64,000 bases of DNA from DASYLJ01 sp964432595 (GTDB lineage: Bacteria > Desulfobacterota > Binatia > DP-6), in assembly GCA_964432595.1 (NCBI GenBank), contig CAYSOF010000002.1:1-64000 (forward strand), in the 5' to 3' direction. Each line of letters opens with the position of its first letter. Position 1 is the stretch's first letter. A program made the translations under genes and the position numbers. Shown here in pieces: positions 61,027 to 64,000 of this stretch. The notes beneath the pieces were generated by a model. That model was not told the DNA's origin. It ran no database searches and was given only the letters and a program-made list of their open reading frames with translations.

Positions 61027-62380
61027 TAACTTCGATCAGCACGAGCGGCGTCGGGCCGACGTTCTCGACCCGACACGCACCGTGGCCCGCCGTCGCCGAC
61101 GCGCCCGGCCCGAGGTCGAGTGCACGTCCGTCGCGCGAGACGCGCGCCTCGCCCTGGACGACGACCCAGTGCACGTGACGGCCGTCGCCGGGCGGCACCG
61201 ACACCTCGCAGATCGGCAGCACGACGAGCCGCCGCACGGTGAAGCCGTCGCCGCGGTCGGTCACCTCGGACGACCCCCACGGGTGCTGCACGACGGTGTG
61301 CGTGCGCTCGCCCGGCGTCGCGTCGAAGCGTTGCACGAGGCCGCGCACGTCCTCGCTGCGCTCCTTCGGCATGGCCAACACCGCGTCCCGCGTCGCGACG
61401 AGCACGACGTCGCGCAGCCCGACGACGGACAGCGCCGGCCCTTCGGAGCGCAGCAGCGAGTCGTGCACGTCCACGGCGACGACCTCGCCCGCGACGGCGT
61501 TGCCGGCGTCGTCCTTGCGGCTCACCTCCCAGAGCGCGGCCCACGAGCCGACGTCGCTCCAGCCCATCGAAACCGGCACGACGGCCGCGTCGGCGACGCG
61601 CTCCATGACCGCCGTGTCGATCGGGCACGACGGCGACGAGCGGAACGCGGCGCCGAGCCGTACGAAGCCGCCGTCGCGCGAGCAGTCGCCGAGCGCGGCC
61701 GCGCACGCGTCGACGACGCCGGGCTCGTGCTGCGTGAGCTCGCGCTGGAAGCGGGCGACGGGGAACAGGAAGATGCCGCTGTTCCAGAGGTGGTCGCCCG
61801 CGGCGAGGAACGCCTCGGCGGTCGCGCGCGGCGGCTTCTCGACGAAGCGATCGAGTGCGAAGCAGCGCGGCAGCCCGTCGAGCGCGGTGCCACGCCGGAT
61901 GTAGCCGTAGCCCGTCTCCGGCCGCGTCGGCTCGATGCCGAACGTGACGAGACGGCCGGCGTCGGCGGCGGCGCGGCCGTGCGCGATCGCCGTCTGGAAC
62001 GCGGCGGGCTCCGCGATCTCGTGATCGGCGGGCATGACGAGCATCGTCGCGTCGGGATGCCGGGCGAGGATCCACGCCGCCGCGACGCCGGCCGCCGGCG
62101 CGGTGTTGCGGCCCGTCGGCTCGAGCACGATCGCCTCGGGTGCGACGCCGATCAGGCGTAGCTGCTCGGCGACGACGAAGCGGTGGTCCTCGCCGCAGAC
62201 GACGATCGGCGGCGCGTAGCGGGAAGCGTCGTGGGTGCGCAGCACCGTCTCCTGCAGCATCGTGCGCTCGCCGGTGAGCGGCAACAGCTGCTTCGGCGTC
62301 AGGGCGCGGGAGAGCGGCCAGAGGCGGGTGCCCGAACCGCCGCAGAGCACCACCGGTACGATGAGCGTCACGCGGCGCAT
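61016..62380 (-). CDS. mannose-1-phosphate guanylyltransferase (/mannose-6-phosphate isomerase)
   Basis: 454 residues. N-terminal nucleotidyltransferase: VPVVLCGGSGTRLWPLSRAL, LPLTGERTMLQETV, FVEKPPRATAEAFLAAGDHL, VSMGWSDVGSWAAL. The C-terminal cupin domain has RPWGSYE-like HPWGSSEVTDRG and the metal site GDGRHVHWVVVQGEARV. It makes GDP-mannose for polysaccharides. A GTG at 62371, 9 bases after GGAGG, is a better-spaced start than 62380. Its 3' end overlaps the ABC gene by 11 bases. Confidence 0.9.
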   Translation of the reverse strand: MRRVTLIVPVVLCGGSGTRLWPLSRALTPKQLLPLTGERTMLQETVLRTHDASRYAPPIVVCGEDHRFVVAEQLRLIGVAPEAIVLEPTGRNTAPAAGVAAAWILARHPDATMLVMPADHEIAEPAAFQTAIAHGRAAADAGRLVTFGIEPTRPETGYGYIRRGTALDGLPRCFALDRFVEKPPRATAEAFLAAGDHLWNSGIFLFPVARFQRELTQHEPGVVDACAAALGDCSRDGGFVRLGAAFRSSPSCPIDTAVMERVADAAVVPVSMGWSDVGSWAALWEVSRKDDAGNAVAGEVVAVDVHDSLLRSEGPALSVVGLRDVVLVATRDAVLAMPKERSEDVRGLVQRFDATPGERTHTVVQHPWGSSEVTDRGDGFTVRRLVVLPICEVSVPPGDGRHVHWVVVQGEARVSRDGRALDLGPGASATAGHGACRVENVGPTPLVLIEVTTS

Positions 62381-62411
62381 CCTCCGTTGCCGCGCGCCGC
62401 CTCGTCAACCG

Positions 62412-64000
62412 CTACTTGACGACGACCACCTCCACCGGCCCGTCGCGGCGCACGACGGTCACACCGACGTCCTCCGCGTGCCGGGTCAGGTCGACGTCGA
62501 TGGACGCGCCGCCGATGCGCAGGTCTCGCAGCGATATGCGATCGAGGAAACCGGGCAGGTGCGGATGGGCGAAGCGCACGGTGCGCGACGGCGCGTCGAT
62601 GCGCAGCCCGATGCAGCTCTGCACCAGCATGAACACCGCGCCCGCCGCCCATGCCTGCGGCGCGCACGCCACGGGATACGACGTGGGCGCCTCGCCCGGG
62701 CGGCGGCGGAAGCCGCAGAACAGCTCCGGAAGGCGGCGCAGCTCGACGCCGAGGCACGCGGCAAAAAGCCCGTCGACGATGGCGGTCACGGGCTCCTGCA
62801 GCCCGTAGGTGGACAGGCCCGCGGCGACGAGCGCGTTGTCGTGCGGCCACACCGAGCCGTTGTGGTACGACATCGGGTTGTAACGCGCCGCGGACGCCGC
62901 GGCCGTCCGCACGCCCCAGCCGCAGAACGAGTCGGCGTCCATGAGCGTCGCGGCGACGCGGGCCGCGCGCTCGGGGCTCGCGATGCCCGCGAACAGACAG
63001 TGCCCGGCGTTCGACGTGCGCACGCGGCACGGCCGCTTCGCGCCGTCGAGCGCCAGCACGTACGTGCCCATATCGTCGTCCCAGAACGCGGCCTCGAACC
63101 GCTGCCGTAGCGTCTCCGCCTGGGTCGCGAGCCGGTGCGCCTCGCTCGTGTGGCCGAGGGCCATCGCGAGCGTCGCCGCGCCCAGCCGCGCGGCGTGGAC
63201 GTAGCCCTGCACCTCGCACAGCGCGATCGGAGGCGTGGCGAGCGTGCCGTCGGCGTGGAACACCGAATCGTCGGAATCCTTCCATCCCTGCTGCTGCAAC
63301 CCGCGCTCGGTCTGGCGCGCGTACTCGACGAACCCGTCGCCGTCGACGTCGCCGTAGCGGTCGATCCACTCGAGGGCGCGCACGACGTGCGGCCACAGGC
63401 GCTCGGCGGTCTCGCGGTCGGCCGTGCGCTGCCAGTAGGCGGCGGCGAGCATGACGAACAGCGGCGTCGCGTCGATGCTGCCGTAGTAGCGCCCGAACGG
63501 CACCTCGCCGAGCGCCGCCATCTCGCCGCCGCGCGCCTCGTGCAGGATCTTGCCCGGCTCGGCGTCGGACTCGGGCCGGCGCTCCGTCGCCTGCGTCTCG
63601 GCGAGGAAGCAGAGGACGCCGCGCGCGAGCCGCGGATCGGTCCACAGCGTCTCGAACGCGGTGATGACGCCGTCGCGGCCGAAGGGCGTGGAGAACCACG
63701 GGACGCCTGCGTAGGGGTAGGGGCCGGTCGGCAGCTCCGTCGTCATCATGACGAGGTCCGCGCTCGAGCGTGTCAGCCACTCGTCGAACTGCTCGTTCGA
63801 CGTGCGCACGCGGCACGCGCCGTTCGCGGTGAGATCGCGCGCCGCCCGCACGCCGGCGAGCGCGGCGTCCCACGCCGGCGGACGATCGCCCGGCGCCGTC
63901 TCGCATGCGGCCGTGACGACGATCGACGCCTGTCCGCCCGGCGGCAGGTCGAGATGCCAGCGCGCGGCGCCCGGCTCGAGCTGCGTCGGCGGCGGATCGA
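62412..64000 (-). CDS. glycogen-debranching-type amylo-alpha-1,6-glucosidase (5' end off window)
   Basis: The last 528 codons of a gene whose frame is still open at the window edge. (alpha/alpha)6-barrel features: PYPYAGVPWFSTPFGRDGV, TPLFVMLAAAYWQRTADRE, GWKDSDDSVFHADGTL, YNPMSYHNGSVWPHDNAL, PEVFCGFRR-like PELFCGFRRRPG. These belong to the GDE C-terminal family (GH133/GH63-like) that debranch glycogen or hydrolyse similar glucosides. An upstream N-terminal domain is expected. A neighbour makes GDP-mannose, so it may belong to a trehalose or glycan context. Confidence 0.88.
   Translation of the reverse strand, partial: DPPPTQLEPGAARWHLDLPPGGQASIVVTAACETAPGDRPPAWDAALAGVRAARDLTANGACRVRTSNEQFDEWLTRSSADLVMMTTELPTGPYPYAGVPWFSTPFGRDGVITAFETLWTDPRLARGVLCFLAETQATERRPESDAEPGKILHEARGGEMAALGEVPFGRYYGSIDATPLFVMLAAAYWQRTADRETAERLWPHVVRALEWIDRYGDVDGDGFVEYARQTERGLQQQGWKDSDDSVFHADGTLATPPIALCEVQGYVHAARLGAATLAMALGHTSEAHRLATQAETLRQRFEAAFWDDDMGTYVLALDGAKRPCRVRTSNAGHCLFAGIASPERAARVAATLMDADSFCGWGVRTAAASAARYNPMSYHNGSVWPHDNALVAAGLSTYGLQEPVTAIVDGLFAACLGVELRRLPELFCGFRRRPGEAPTSYPVACAPQAWAAGAVFMLVQSCIGLRIDAPSRTVRFAHPHLPGFLDRISLRDLRIGGASIDVDLTRHAEDVGVTVVRRDGPVEVVVVK

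Overview
The window is very GC-rich, almost wall-to-wall coding, and full of ATGA, GTGA and TGATG start/stop overlaps. Mpl and Slt murein enzymes, several lipoproteins, a bactofilin, tandem DUF507 genes and a trmD/RNA-methyltransferase/rplS operon point to a diderm bacterium of deltaproteobacterial grade. A Binatota-like lineage (lipid/sterol-type oxidation genes beside HyuAB) would fit, but that placement is a guess.

Region 1 (1-8.4 kb) is a mobile-looking sulfur island. Two divergent five-gene cassettes face each other: an ArsR regulator fused to a rhodanese, an ETHE1-like metallo-beta-lactamase, an MFS transporter fused to a rhodanese, and DsrE. The left cassette is intact and continues into an SQR-like flavoprotein, a methyltransferase and a cysteine desulfurase that runs off the edge. 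The right cassette has a metallo-beta-lactamase with an in-frame internal deletion and a truncated DsrE, and ends at an IS91-type transposase (8.4-10.3 kb). Both cassettes have the same self-regulated, apparently leaderless promoter. Proposed job: sensing and detoxifying persulfide or sulfide.

Region 2 (10.5-20.1 kb) is an acyl-CoA/lipid cluster: alpha/beta hydrolase, SCP-x-type thiolase with a DUF35 partner, PHP protein, GMC oxidase, methyltransferase, two MaoC-fold proteins, acyltransferase and a ketosteroid-dehydrogenase-like flavoprotein. It resembles sterol side-chain catabolism. A flippase-like protein, an M20 peptidase, a PanE-like reductase, a JAMM peptidase, a DHOD-like protein and GTP-PEPCK follow.

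Region 3 (26.5-35.3 kb) holds a complete minus-strand mrpABCDEFG antiporter operon downstream of miaB, divergent from a moaB-moaD-moaE molybdopterin group. Region 4 (35.3-40.2 kb) has a TPR lipoprotein, a LolB-like lipoprotein, two oligopeptide ABC ATPases and a bactofilin.

Region 5 (40.2-47.3 kb) is core machinery on the minus strand: ffh-rpsP-khpA-rimM-trmD-RNA methyltransferase-rplS, groES-groEL and two DUF507 genes. Region 6 (47.3-59.8 kb) has cell-wall recycling (LD-carboxypeptidase, serine hydrolase, Mpl, Slt), yggS-proC-yggT-DUF167, an FmdB protein, HyuA/HyuB and small proteins. Region 7 (59.8-64 kb) has an IS remnant, tRNA-Val(CAC), an ABC ATPase, a mannose-1-phosphate guanylyltransferase and a partial glycogen-debranching-type glucosidase. 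Recurrent promoters of the form TTG.../17 bp/TA(A)G..., placed 6-11 bases before start codons, suggest that leaderless or near-leaderless transcription is common here.
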